From Paenibacillus artemisiicola (GTDB lineage: Bacteria > Bacillota > Bacilli > Paenibacillales > Paenibacillaceae), in NCBI RefSeq assembly GCF_017652985.1, contig NZ_JAGGDJ010000004.1, forward strand, positions 1-64,000: a DNA stretch of 64,000 nt. Reading direction: 5' to 3'. Under the pieces are notes generated by a model. It saw only the letters and a list, made by a program, of their open reading frames with translations. It searched no databases and was not told the DNA's origin. A program made the position numbers and the translations under genes. Below are positions 1 through 8,917 of the stretch, piece by piece (position 1 is the first letter of the stretch; the number at the start of each line of letters is the position of its first letter).

Positions 1-76
1 CACGGCCGGCAGCCTCCTTTCGTTCGCCGCCCGCGCGGACGGTCCGTCTATCCGGCCGGCGGAATACGCCGCGCCG

Positions 77-1198
77 TCAAGGCAGCTTCATTTCCAGCTC
101 GGCTTGGTACACGCCCGGCACGAGCTCTTCGAACGCGAACGTCGCGGAATCGGCGTACGCGCCCTTGTTCCGCACGCGAACGGTCATCGCCACGGGCTGT
201 TCGCCGGGCGGCGCGTACCTGGCCGTCGCCTTGTACGTGCCGACCGGAACGTCGTTGCGCCCGAAGCCGCCAGGGAAATGGAATCCGGGTCCGGCGAACG
301 CTTTCCCGCCGCCCGCCGGCGTCAACGCGACCTCCACGTACTGCTCGGAATAGCCCGCGGCGATGTCATCGAGCGAGAGATAATAATACAGCTCGCCGAA
401 CGCGGTCTCCTTGCGCAGCGTGAAGTCGCGAACCGCTCCCGTGTTGCCCGCGAACGGCGCGTCGTTCGCCGGGGTCAGGTCGACGCGGTACGTTTCGCCG
501 TCCGCCGCGGCTTCGTACGAGCCGCCCATGTGCCACGTCGTTGCGAGACGCGGCAGCTCGATCCGGTAATTTCCGTTCGCGTCGGTCGTCGCGGTCAAAT
601 TGCTGTTATACAGCAGCTGGTTGTCGGCGAACACGGCCGCGCCTTCCACCGGTCGTCCCTGCTCGTCGACGACGCGCCCTTTGACGACGTACGGCTCGTC
701 GCCGGCGCTGCCGCCTGCCGATCCCGGATTCCCGCCGGTTCCGCCGGAGGAAGCGATGCGGATCTCGGTCGCGCCGCCGCCGGACTCATAGTCGACGCGA
801 AAGCCGCCGTTCTCCGACACGAAGCGCAGCGGCACCAGCGTGCTGCCGCGCACGACCCGCGCGGGAACGTCGAGCGTCGCGTTCTTGCCGTTGACCTTCG
901 CCACGCGGCTGTCGATCGTCAGCTCGAGCTTCAGCCCGGCCTTCGTGCCGACGGCCCGGCCGGAGCCGCCGGAACCGGTCCATTGCACGGTAAAACCGAG
1001 CGTCTCGAACAGGGCGCGGAACGGCACGAGCAAGCGTCCGTCCTCCGATACGGGCTGCGCGCCGCCGAAGCGGAGCGGTTCGCCGTCGACGTATACGCGG
1101 ATCGGCTTGGCGGCCGCGCGGGCGGCATGCGGAATCGCCGCCGACAACAGCAGCAGGCTCATCAGCATCGCCAGGCCTTTCGTTATCCGGTGCTGCAC
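77..1198 (-). CDS. Secreted stalk-domain protein with carboxypeptidase-regulatory-like domain
   Basis: The protein has about 373 residues. It begins with a signal peptide, followed at about residues 33-150 by a copper-amine-oxidase-N-like stalk domain (VYVDGEPLRF ... LLVPFRALFETLGF ... TLVPLRFVSENGGF), a module common in Paenibacillaceae surface proteins. A carboxypeptidase-regulatory-like beta sandwich follows at about 170-245 (VVKGRVVDEQGRPVEGAAV, TTDANGNYRIELP). It is probably an exported structural or binding protein; no catalytic residues are evident. A GTG at 1207 overlaps the AAGGAG ribosome site, so the GTG at 1198, eight bases after GGAG, is the better start. It lies downstream of the ATPase regulator on the same strand. 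The substrate or partner is unknown. Confidence 0.72.
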   Translation of the reverse strand: MQHRITKGLAMLMSLLLLSAAIPHAARAAAKPIRVYVDGEPLRFGGAQPVSEDGRLLVPFRALFETLGFTVQWTGSGGSGRAVGTKAGLKLELTIDSRVAKVNGKNATLDVPARVVRGSTLVPLRFVSENGGFRVDYESGGGATEIRIASSGGTGGNPGSAGGSAGDEPYVVKGRVVDEQGRPVEGAAVFADNQLLYNSNLTATTDANGNYRIELPRLATTWHMGGSYEAAADGETYRVDLTPANDAPFAGNTGAVRDFTLRKETAFGELYYYLSLDDIAAGYSEQYVEVALTPAGGGKAFAGPGFHFPGGFGRNDVPVGTYKATARYAPPGEQPVAMTVRVRNKGAYADSATFAFEELVPGVYQAELEMKLP

Positions 1199-1267
1199 GG
1201 GGGTCACTCCTTGCGAATTAGGTTGGGACCGCTCCTAGCGTGCCGGACATCGGACGCCGGAGCGGCG

Positions 1268-3349
1268 TTACGTCGCCCTGCCGCCGTCCAGTACGCGGTA
1301 GAGCAGCGCGAGCGCCTTGTTCAAATGCCGGTAATAGGTCGCCTTCGACAGGTTCAGGCTGCGGGCCGCGCGTTCGTGCGGCCGCATGTTCTCCACGTAC
1401 AGCCGGGACAGCAGCAGCCCGAGCCGTTCTTCGGCTTCGTCGCCTTCGGCCAGCCGCCGGATCGCCTCGCGGATGTCCCGCAGCGCGGCCGCGCCCGCTT
1501 CCTCGAGGGAGGCGCCGTTCATCGCGCGATGCGGAAACAAGCGGAGATAGGCGCGGATCGCTTCGGGGTGCCGGGGCAGCGAACCCCCCGGCCGCAGGAT
1601 GCGCTTGAGCGTCCGGACGTCCGGTTCGTCGGCAAGCGCGTCCCCGGGCTGCGTGTCCGCGGGCCGCGCATCGGCGGCCTGCGCCGGCGCTAACCGGCTT
1701 ACGGAACGGTCGAGCTTGGCGATGAAATCCTCCTGCCGCAAATCCAGGACGAATGCCCGGTATTCCGTGCCCGCCGCGGAGGCCGCGTCCGCCCATGCCG
1801 CGCGTTCGAAGCCGCACAGCTCGAAGATCGGAAACCATTCGCGCAGGCTCGTCAAGTCGACAATCCATTCGGAACGGGAGAAATGATTGATTAACGTCCC
1901 GAGCATATAGGTTCGCACGGCGTCTTCGCGGTCCGGACGGATGCCGATGATCGCGAAGAGGTACGCGTTCGGCACGGGCCGCCACCCGTTCAAGAACGGC
2001 TCGAGCAGCGGCTCCCGCCGCAGCACCTCCAGCATCCCGCCGCGGAGCGGCACTTTGCCGAAGAAGGCGACCAGCTCGTCGCGCGCCCAGACCGTGACGA
2101 ATGCGGCGGGGTCGGCTTCCCAGACGTCGCGCAGGCAGCCGCCGAGGAGCGGCCCGTCGTCGGGCATGGGCGCGGCATGCCGGTGATAGTCGGCATACAG
2201 GCGCTCCAGCTCGGGGAGGTCGGCTTCCCGGCAGGCGCGCAGCTCAAGCTCGCCGTCCGGGTGGCCGGCGAAGCAAACGGTCCGCACGAGCGGATGCTCG
2301 TGCAGGTTCATTTTATCGAGCTGCAGCCGGCCGCGCAGCCGCGGATGCAGCTCTTCTTCGCGGCGGATTTGCAGCAGGGCGCCGCGCCGCATCGCCTCGT
2401 ACGCGCTCGGCCGCCGCAGCGTGAAATCTTCCAGCGCCCACGCCCGGACGGCATCGTGCAGCAGCCAGCCGTCTTCCGTCAGGCGGACGAACGGCAAGCC
2501 GGCGAACAGGCGGAACGCGGCCGGATCGAGCTCCTTCCCGAGCGCGGCGGCAAGCCGTTCTTCGTTGAACCGCCAATAGACGGAGGCCGCTTCAAGCATC
2601 CGGTGCATGTCCGCCGGGAGGCCTCGCAGCAGATCCGCCAGCAAGACCGAGAGAAGCCGGAAGTTCTCCTCGCGCGCCAGCCGTCCGGCTCCGGCCTCGC
2701 CGCCGCCCCGGATCGTCTCCGCCGCAAGCGCCATGGCGAGCGGGACGCCGCCGGAAAACCGCTGCAGCCTGACACGGTCGCCCGGCTCGTCGATGCCTCG
2801 CCGTTCGGCGTAGCGCTCCACGTCCCGCGCGGGCAGCGCTCCCAGCCGCAGCGTCTCGGCGAACGCGGCCGGCCCGCCGCGAAGCCAGTCGCCCGTCAGC
2901 ATGCTGCGCCCCGCCGTGACGATCCGGACCGCCGGCTCCAACAAGGCAAACCAGCGCAGGCACCAAGGCGCGATCGCGTGCCAATGATCGATGCCGTCGA
3001 TGACGAGGACGAGCGGCCGGCCGAGCAAGCGGGCACGGCGATTCAAGGCGTCCGCCGCGCCCTCTGCCCCGCCGTCCGGGAGCGCATCGTCCGCGGTCCC
3101 GATCGCCTCCAGCCGCTCCGCCAGCTGGCGCGGAACGTCTTCCTGCCGCATGACCCTGCCGCCGTCCATCGCCACGAGGCGGCCGGTCTCCGTATCGGCC
3201 AGGAATCGCCGAAGCAGCGCCGACTTGCCGATGCCGCCTTGGCCGAATACATGCAGCCAGCGCGTCTCCGATCCGCCTTCCGCGTGCGCATGCAGCCGAT
3301 TCAATTCTTCTATCCGTCCGACGAAGACGGATTCCGGATGGACGATCAT
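1268..3349 (-). CDS. Large ATPase regulator with GNAT-like middle and C-terminal HTH
   Basis: The protein has 693 residues. The N-terminus is an AAA/STAND-type ATPase: FVGRIEELNRL, then Walker A GQGGIGKSALL at about 36-46, and a Walker-B-like VLVIDGIDHWH near 115. Residues of about 385-560 read like a GNAT acyltransferase fold (LRACREADLPELERLYADY). The last 60 residues hold a helix-turn-helix (RAARSLNLSKATYYRHLNKAL) resembling a sigma region 4 or LuxR-type DNA-binding end. The order suggests a MalT-like ATP-dependent transcription regulator with an unusual inserted acyltransferase-like domain. The start follows GAAGGAG by about ten bases. Its target is unknown; the stalk protein just downstream on the same strand is one candidate. 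Confidence 0.7.
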   Translation of the reverse strand: MIVHPESVFVGRIEELNRLHAHAEGGSETRWLHVFGQGGIGKSALLRRFLADTETGRLVAMDGGRVMRQEDVPRQLAERLEAIGTADDALPDGGAEGAADALNRRARLLGRPLVLVIDGIDHWHAIAPWCLRWFALLEPAVRIVTAGRSMLTGDWLRGGPAAFAETLRLGALPARDVERYAERRGIDEPGDRVRLQRFSGGVPLAMALAAETIRGGGEAGAGRLAREENFRLLSVLLADLLRGLPADMHRMLEAASVYWRFNEERLAAALGKELDPAAFRLFAGLPFVRLTEDGWLLHDAVRAWALEDFTLRRPSAYEAMRRGALLQIRREEELHPRLRGRLQLDKMNLHEHPLVRTVCFAGHPDGELELRACREADLPELERLYADYHRHAAPMPDDGPLLGGCLRDVWEADPAAFVTVWARDELVAFFGKVPLRGGMLEVLRREPLLEPFLNGWRPVPNAYLFAIIGIRPDREDAVRTYMLGTLINHFSRSEWIVDLTSLREWFPIFELCGFERAAWADAASAAGTEYRAFVLDLRQEDFIAKLDRSVSRLAPAQAADARPADTQPGDALADEPDVRTLKRILRPGGSLPRHPEAIRAYLRLFPHRAMNGASLEEAGAAALRDIREAIRRLAEGDEAEERLGLLLSRLYVENMRPHERAARSLNLSKATYYRHLNKALALLYRVLDGGRAT

Positions 3350-3552
3350 CGCTCACCGACTCCTTCAACGTATCATGCGATCGCCGGGCCCGCTACGCGA
3401 TTTGATACTCCATGGCGGAAGTTGAGACTGCCGTGAGACCAATTTCGGATGCATCGCGAGACCCCGTACGTATCCTAATATACGACGCCGGGCAGGCGGG
3501 CGCCTGCCGCGCGGTCAGGGAAATGCGCGGCCGACCCATCCTTGCGCGCGAC

Positions 3553-3588
3553 AAAAAGGCTGCCATCCTTTAGGGAAGGCAGCCTTTT
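3553..3588 (-). terminator. Rho-independent terminator after the germination operon
   Basis: The inverted repeat AAGGCTGCC / GGCAGCCTT is bounded by AAAAA on the left and TTTT on the right, so it could work on both strands. It lies 20 bases past the stop codon of the small membrane gene on the minus strand. Confidence 0.8.
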
Positions 3589-3608
3589 GTCCGGGTTCGC
3601 AAGAACCG

Positions 3609-3833
3609 CTATCGCTCCAGCATCCAGCGCATCGGCTTGAACAGTTCGATCATCCATTTGTTCGGCCCGGGCAGCTCCGGAAAGCACAGCACCAGCAGCA
3701 GCAGGCCGGCGGCGAACGCGGACAGCAGCGCGAAGGCACGCCTCTCCCTCGGCCTTCCTGGCTTCAGCTTCGGCCATTCGTACAGCGCGCCGAGCGCGAA
3801 CAGCAGCGCGACGCCGGCGATTTTCAGCATCAC
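3609..3833 (-). CDS. Small two-helix membrane protein of the germinant receptor operon
   Basis: This 74-residue protein has two hydrophobic segments (about residues 2-18 and 34-52) separated by a basic stretch (KPGRPRERR). It closes the germination operon, 28 bases after the GerAB-type gene and before the terminator. Small membrane proteins of similar design (GerD or D-subunit-like) are known beside some germinant receptor genes, so an accessory role in receptor assembly in the spore inner membrane is inferred. The start is GTG at 3833 or ATG at 3830, both behind GAGGAGG. I do not recognise a named family. Confidence 0.65.
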   Translation of the reverse strand: MMLKIAGVALLFALGALYEWPKLKPGRPRERRAFALLSAFAAGLLLLVLCFPELPGPNKWMIELFKPMRWMLER

Positions 3834-3861
3834 GGGGGCGTTCCTCCTCTTCCTTATCCGG

Positions 3862-4983
3862 CTATGCGGGCTGCTCGTCCGGCCGCGGCGGCCCGCCCCG
3901 CGCCGCCTTCTTGCGAATGGTTGCGATCAGGATGAGCAGCACGGGAATGAGCACGTGGATCGTGCAGCTGTAGAAGGGCGTCGCCTTGCCGATGAAGTCC
4001 ACCAGATCCTGCATCGACGGTCCCGACCATAGCGTGAACGTCAAGATCAACGCGCCGACCGGAAACACGACCGGCCGATAGGACTCCAGCCCGAGCCAAT
4101 GCGCCATCCCCAGCGCCAGCACATAATAGAAGATCGCGATTTTCAAATAAACGCCCGCCACCCAAATGACGACCACGAGCGCCTCCAGATGCTCCAGGAA
4201 GTCCGCAATGCTGATGTAGCGCGCCGCCTGAATGACGGGATAGGTGAAGCTGCCGGTAATATTGCCGAACAGCATCAGCGTGTACACGTTGCACAGCGAC
4301 AGCGAGCACGTGGCGACCAGCACGGCGATGAAGCCCCATTTGCGCGCTTTGTCCGGGTCTTTCACATAAGGCAGGAGGAACGAAATCATGATGTAGTGCG
4401 AGAACCAGGCGGTCGGCACGATCGCCCCCATCAGCGACGGCCCGACCCCCAGTCCCATGATCGGAAGCAGCTTGTGCACGTCCATGTCCGGGGTCAGCAG
4501 CACGAACACGAGCACGGTCAGCAGCAGGATGAACGGCACCAGCATCTGCGCCGTCCGCGCGATGACCTCGAGCCCTCCCCGCACGGCGCAGCCGCTGACG
4601 AAGATCAGCCCGGAGATGACCACGATCACGGGGGTGTAGTTCAGGAAGTTCGACGTCACCAGCTCCTGCGACAGCTTCACGATATTGCCGTTGATGTGCA
4701 CGTAATAGAAGAGAAACAGCAGCCCCAAGGCTTTGCCGGGCCATTTGCCCAGGATGCGAACAAGGTATTGGATCAACGTCTCCCCCGGATACAGGCTCGC
4801 CAACCGCACGGCCATCCAGACCGAGAACAGCCCGAGAAGGGCGTCCCAGAGCGGCGAGATCCACAGGTCGCGGCCGGCCAGCTTGAAGGTCGTGGCGGGC
4901 ACCGTCAAGTCGGCGGTCGCCACGACTAGCGGATAGAGCATCAGCCCCAACTGAAACGCAGAGATTTTGCCTTGCTCCGCCAT
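3862..4983 (-). CDS. Germinant receptor B subunit (GerAB family, APC-type transporter fold)
   Basis: This protein of about 373 residues has some ten membrane segments and opens with KISAFQLGLMLYPLVVATADLT, typical of GerAB/GerKB subunits. In spores this subunit sits in the inner membrane and is thought to bind the germinant. A GTG at 4992 overlaps GGAGG, whereas the ATG at 4983 has an eight-base spacing, so 4983 is preferred. It is third in the operon after the A and C subunits. Expression would be in the forespore. The ligand cannot be predicted from sequence. Confidence 0.88.
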   Translation of the reverse strand: MAEQGKISAFQLGLMLYPLVVATADLTVPATTFKLAGRDLWISPLWDALLGLFSVWMAVRLASLYPGETLIQYLVRILGKWPGKALGLLFLFYYVHINGNIVKLSQELVTSNFLNYTPVIVVISGLIFVSGCAVRGGLEVIARTAQMLVPFILLLTVLVFVLLTPDMDVHKLLPIMGLGVGPSLMGAIVPTAWFSHYIMISFLLPYVKDPDKARKWGFIAVLVATCSLSLCNVYTLMLFGNITGSFTYPVIQAARYISIADFLEHLEALVVVIWVAGVYLKIAIFYYVLALGMAHWLGLESYRPVVFPVGALILTFTLWSGPSMQDLVDFIGKATPFYSCTIHVLIPVLLILIATIRKKAARGGPPRPDEQPA

Positions 4984-5040
4984 CGTACGCACCTCCGTCC
5001 TTTGCTTTCGTCCGAGCCTCGCCCGGCTCCGTGCCGACGC

Positions 5041-6252
5041 TCATTCGACCCAATCTTCTTTCGGCTTCCCTTGCGGCGACGTGGACAACCCGGGACGCCT
5101 AACCTTCGCCTCGACATGCACGCGCGTCTCGACCTTCGGGAAGAGCTCGTCCCAATGCCGCTTCGAACGCTCCCACTCCCGGGGATACTTGCGTTCGAAG
5201 GCTTCGGCGAATCCGATCACGTCGGCGTTCGCTTCTTGCTGAACGGCATGCAGCGCCCCTTCGATCCGGCTGGCGATATCCCGTTCGGCCGTCCGCTCCA
5301 CCACGCCGAGGAAGCGCGGCGTGCCGAGCACCAGATCGGTCGTGTTTTCCAAGATATCGTCTTCCGTGAAGACGTTCACGTCCATGCGCCACCGGCCGTC
5401 CTTGATCGCCGGCACCAGCCGCGTGCGCGCCGTCAGCTGCAGCATGGAGATATAGCCGTTCGAGCCCTTCGGCGAAACGGTGATGGTGGGGTGGTGGATC
5501 TCGTTGCGCAGCCACATCATGCCCCGCACGCGGCTGTCGTCGAGGTAGAGCACCATCCGTCCTCTCTTGATGACGGCCGCCCCGTTCAACCGGAACCCGC
5601 GATTCTTCGATTGCCCGTCCGACAGCCACGCCGAATCTTCCACCCACGGGATCAGGCTGGCTTCGCGGACGCTGCTCATATCCTCCAGCACGTCCCTGAT
5701 GGTCGTCTTCACGCCGACGTGGCTGATCGCCAGCTCCCGGATTACCTCGGAGCTCGTCATTTCGAGCGGCGGAACCGTGGCCAGCAGCTCCGCTGCCTTG
5801 CCTTTCTTGATGATCACGTACGCGTTGAGTCGCGTCTTCGGATGCCTCGCCATGAAGTCCAGGCAATTGCGGATGTCCCCGTTCCTCGCCAGCTCTTCGC
5901 CGATCACCAGCACCTTGCTGTGCCCCCAGAACAACCGCCGCGGCAATTGCTCCTGCATCCGGCTCAAGGCGTCCGCGATCGTCCGGCCTTTGGCGATGCG
6001 GGCCAGCGTCGGGTCGCCGCCGCTGCTCGGCTGTCCGCCCTTCTCCTTGCCTCCCGTCACCTGGCGGGGGGCGATGATCTGGGCGGACACTTCGATCGCG
6101 GAGCTGTCCGGCTGCTTGTCCAAGCCGGAGCCGGAAATAATCGCGAGATCGTTCAGCTCTTTCCGGTCCCAGCAGCCGGTGAGCAGCAGCGGAAGCACCG
6201 CCAGCATGAACGTCCGGCAGAGCGGCCGTCTTCCCGGTCGGTTCGCCGCCAT
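5041..6252 (-). CDS. Germinant receptor C subunit (Ger(x)C lipoprotein)
   Basis: The protein has 403 residues. It carries a signal peptide with lipobox LLLTGC followed by the family hallmark WDRKELNDLAIISG. It belongs to the GerAC family, lipid-anchored to the outer face of the spore inner membrane and needed for receptor function. The conserved interior (GRTIADALSRMQEQLPRRLFWGHSKVLVIG) is intact. The gene starts only three bases after the stop of the A subunit gene, so the two are co-transcribed and probably translationally coupled. The B subunit gene follows after 57 bases. The A-C-B order differs from the classical A-B-C order. Confidence 0.9.
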   Translation of the reverse strand: MAANRPGRRPLCRTFMLAVLPLLLTGCWDRKELNDLAIISGSGLDKQPDSSAIEVSAQIIAPRQVTGGKEKGGQPSSGGDPTLARIAKGRTIADALSRMQEQLPRRLFWGHSKVLVIGEELARNGDIRNCLDFMARHPKTRLNAYVIIKKGKAAELLATVPPLEMTSSEVIRELAISHVGVKTTIRDVLEDMSSVREASLIPWVEDSAWLSDGQSKNRGFRLNGAAVIKRGRMVLYLDDSRVRGMMWLRNEIHHPTITVSPKGSNGYISMLQLTARTRLVPAIKDGRWRMDVNVFTEDDILENTTDLVLGTPRFLGVVERTAERDIASRIEGALHAVQQEANADVIGFAEAFERKYPREWERSKRHWDELFPKVETRVHVEAKVRRPGLSTSPQGKPKEDWVE

Positions 6253-6255
6253 TCG

Positions 6256-7836
6256 TCAGCCGCCTCCTTCGCTGGAGCCCGGCTTCGTCCCCCTCGGCTG
6301 GCGGACCGGATTCGGGCCGTCGCCGAGCTTCGGCCGCCGGTTGAGCGACCAGATCGGCGCCCGGATGAGCACGTCCTTCCATTCGCCGCGCATGGCCGGG
6401 GCAAGCCCGCTCAGATACGGCACGCCGAACGAACGAAGCGTGCACAAGTGAATCAAGATGAGGATCAATCCCCACAGCACGCCGAGGAGGCCTAGCGTCC
6501 CGGCCAGCAGGATCAGCGGGAAACGAAGGATCCGAAAGGCGCCCGAGACGTTGTACCGCCCCGTCGTGAACGACGCGATGCCCGTGAAGGCCACGACCAT
6601 GACCATGGGGGGCGAGACGAGACCCGCCGATACGGCGGCGTCGCCGATGATCAGCGCCCCGACGATGCTGACCGCCGAGCCGACCTGCTTCGGCAGCCGG
6701 ATGCCGGCTTCGCGCAGCGCCTCGAACGTCAGCTCCATCAACAAGGCCTCCACCAGCGCGGGGAACGGGATTTGCTCCCGCGACGCGGAGATGCTGATGA
6801 GCAGCCGGGTCGGAATCATCTCCTGATGGAACGCCAGCAGCGCGACGTAAATCGAGGGCAGCATCAGCGAGATCGCCATCAGGAAGATGCGCATCCAGCG
6901 GATCATCGTCCCCAGCATGAACCGCTCGTAATAATCCTCCGACGCCTGGGCAAGCGAAAACAGCGTCACCGGCGCGATCAGCGCGAACGGCGAGCCCTCC
7001 GCCAGCACGACCGCCCGCCCTTCCAGCAAGCCGGAAGCGGCCACGTCGGGACGCTCGGTGGAGACGATCTGCGGGAACGGCGAGAACGACATGTCCTCGA
7101 TGTATTCCTCGATGTTGCCGCTGTCCAGCACGCCGTCGACGTCGATGCGCGCCAGCCGCCGCTTCACTTCCTCGATCAGCTCCGGATCGGCCAGGTCTTG
7201 AATGTATGCGACCGCCACCTCGGTCTGCGTATACCGGCCGATCTTGAGCGTCTGGAACTTCATGAGGGGCGAACGGATGCGCCGCCGCAGCAACGAGAGG
7301 TTATCCTTCATCGTCTCCGTGAAGCCTTCGCGCGGGCCGCGCACCACCGATTCGGCCGAAGGCTCCTGGATCGCCCGCTTCTCGAATTTGGACACGGACA
7401 GCAGAATGCCTTCCTCGAGCCGGTCGATCAAGAGCAGCGCGTTCCCTTCCGCGATCGCGCCGACCGCTTCCGCGAATCCTTGCGCGCCCTTCGTGCCGGA
7501 TACCGCCAGCCGCTTCTCCACCAATTCCTTGACCGCCCGCGCTTCCTCGCTCTTCCCCGCCATGAGCGGCGTCAGTACGTTCTCGTTCAGCCCTTCCGTA
7601 TCCGAGAGCCCGTCGATGTAGACGAGCACGGCCTCCGTGCCGCCGCCGACGGCGAACGGCCGGAAGATGACGTCGGGGCAATCCGCGTACACCGCCCGCA
7701 GCTCCCGCACGTTATCCTGCAGGGCCGGTCCGAACCGCTCCGGCAGCCGTATCCCGGCGCCTCGAAGATGCATCTGCGCCGAATGCCAAGGGTCGCGCGC
7801 CGCCATATGGGTTCGCAATCGGGTCCGAAACCGCAT
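6256..7836 (-). CDS. Germinant receptor A subunit (GerAA/SpoVAF family)
   Basis: The protein has about 526 residues. It has a soluble N-terminal half (ELRAVYADCPDVIFRPFAVGG, DPELIEEVKRRLARIDVDGVLDSGNIEEYIED) and a C-terminal set of four to five membrane helices containing EALLMELTFEALREAGIRLP, the signature of the A subunit family. It is the first gene of the receptor operon. An upstream in-frame start at 7983 would run through the preceding terminator, so the ATG at 7836, ten bases after GAGGAG, is chosen. A sigma-G-like -10 lies just upstream, fitting forespore expression. Confidence 0.88.
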   Translation of the reverse strand: MRFRTRLRTHMAARDPWHSAQMHLRGAGIRLPERFGPALQDNVRELRAVYADCPDVIFRPFAVGGGTEAVLVYIDGLSDTEGLNENVLTPLMAGKSEEARAVKELVEKRLAVSGTKGAQGFAEAVGAIAEGNALLLIDRLEEGILLSVSKFEKRAIQEPSAESVVRGPREGFTETMKDNLSLLRRRIRSPLMKFQTLKIGRYTQTEVAVAYIQDLADPELIEEVKRRLARIDVDGVLDSGNIEEYIEDMSFSPFPQIVSTERPDVAASGLLEGRAVVLAEGSPFALIAPVTLFSLAQASEDYYERFMLGTMIRWMRIFLMAISLMLPSIYVALLAFHQEMIPTRLLISISASREQIPFPALVEALLMELTFEALREAGIRLPKQVGSAVSIVGALIIGDAAVSAGLVSPPMVMVVAFTGIASFTTGRYNVSGAFRILRFPLILLAGTLGLLGVLWGLILILIHLCTLRSFGVPYLSGLAPAMRGEWKDVLIRAPIWSLNRRPKLGDGPNPVRQPRGTKPGSSEGGG

Positions 7837-7859
7837 CCGCTCTTGTCTCCTCGTATCGC

Positions 7860-7892
7860 TAGTATGAAGAATTCCGTATTTTGTAAGATGCA
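7860..7892 (-). promoter_or_regulatory. Candidate sigma-G promoter of the germination operon
   Basis: On the minus strand the -10 reads CATACTA, an exact match to the forespore sigma-G consensus CATNNTA. A -35-like TGCATC lies 20 bases upstream, two bases more than ideal. It ends 23 bases before the receptor A start. Confidence 0.4.
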
Positions 7893-7946
7893 TCAATCGG
7901 GCTCGGAATATTCCTTTGCAGGAAACCGTTGGCTGCCGGGCGACGC

Positions 7947-7972
7947 AAAAAACCGCTTCGCGAACGAAGCGG
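7947..7972 (-). terminator. Rho-independent terminator after the ABC exporter operon
   Basis: CCGCTTCG and CGAAGCGG enclose a CGAA loop, with six A on the left that become six T at the 3' end of a minus-strand transcript. It separates the DrrB-type gene from the germination operon. Confidence 0.85.
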
Positions 7973-8101
7973 CTGAGCGGCATTTCGGTGGTGCAGTAAT
8001 TCGGCGTTGCGGCCGTATGCCTATACGGTTGCAGGATCGATCGGTTCCATGGTTCTGCGTGCTTGCCCCCGCTTCCGCGGCGAACGGTGAACGCCCCGCG
8101 C

Positions 8102-8917
8102 TCAGGTCCGGCGCATGTAGGCGCGCACCGTGATCGGCGCGAACACCGCCACGATGACCGCGGCGCCGATCAGGGAGATGCCGAGGTCCCAGCCGGCGGT
8201 GCCGCCGTTGGTCAAGTCGCGGACGGCCGAGATGAGATGGGAGATCGGATTGATGTCGGCGAACCAGCGCAGCCAGTGCGGCATCGTCTTCGTCGGCACG
8301 AACGCGTTGGACAGGAACGTCAGCGGGAACAGCACGAGCATCGAGATGCCCTGCACGCTCGAAGCCGTCCGCGCGATGACGCCGAAGAACGCGAAAATCC
8401 AGCTGATCGCCCACGAACAGAAGATGACGAGCACCGCGGCGATGGCGACGTTGCCGAGCCCCCCGTCCGGCCGGTAGCCCATGACGTAGCCCATGGCGAA
8501 CGTCAGCACCGTCGCGATCGTATAGCGGATCGTGTCCGCGAGCAGCGCGCCCGCGAGCGGGGCAATGCGCGCGATCGGCAGGGATTTGAACCGGTCGAAG
8601 ACGCCTTTGTCCATGTCCTCGCGCAGCTGCACGCCCGTCACGATCGACGTCGTAATGACGGTCTGCACCAGAATGCCGGGAATGATGACCGGCAGGTAGC
8701 TCTGCACGTCGCCCGAGATCGCGCCGCCGAAGATGTACGTGAACATCAGCGTGAAAATGATCGGCTGCAGCGTCACGTCGAACAGCTGCTCCGGCGTCCG
8801 GCGGATTTTCAGCAGGCCGCGGTACGCCATCGTGAACGAATGGCGGACGGACTGGCCGAAGGAGGTGCGGTTGCGAAGCTTCAGGCCCGCCCCCGTCTTG
8901 ATCGTCGGATTGCTCAT
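8102..8917 (-). CDS. ABC-2 type exporter permease (DrrB-like)
   Basis: This 271-residue membrane protein has about six helices and the ABC-2 permease features of daunorubicin-resistance permeases: a hydrophilic N-terminus, the segment LREDMDKGVFDRFKSLPIARIAPLAG, and the conserved PLTFLSNAFVPTKTMP near the C-terminus. It forms the membrane half of a two-gene exporter. Its ATG overlaps the stop of the ATPase gene as ATGA, which indicates translational coupling. The exporter probably expels a hydrophobic drug or lipid-like compound; the substrate is unknown. No regulator gene is adjacent. Confidence 0.9.
   Translation of the reverse strand: MSNPTIKTGAGLKLRNRTSFGQSVRHSFTMAYRGLLKIRRTPEQLFDVTLQPIIFTLMFTYIFGGAISGDVQSYLPVIIPGILVQTVITTSIVTGVQLREDMDKGVFDRFKSLPIARIAPLAGALLADTIRYTIATVLTFAMGYVMGYRPDGGLGNVAIAAVLVIFCSWAISWIFAFFGVIARTASSVQGISMLVLFPLTFLSNAFVPTKTMPHWLRWFADINPISHLISAVRDLTNGGTAGWDLGISLIGAAVIVAVFAPITVRAYMRRT

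Noticed and set aside
104-1693. A 529-codon plus-strand frame opposite the stalk protein and ATPase genes
   Set aside because: It spans the gap between two genes with recognisable domains on the minus strand and has a mirror-like Arg-rich composition.
3475-3777. A 100-codon minus-strand frame overlapping the small germination gene
   Set aside because: It crosses the operon terminator and lacks a ribosome site and hydrophobic pattern. The 74-residue frame fits better.
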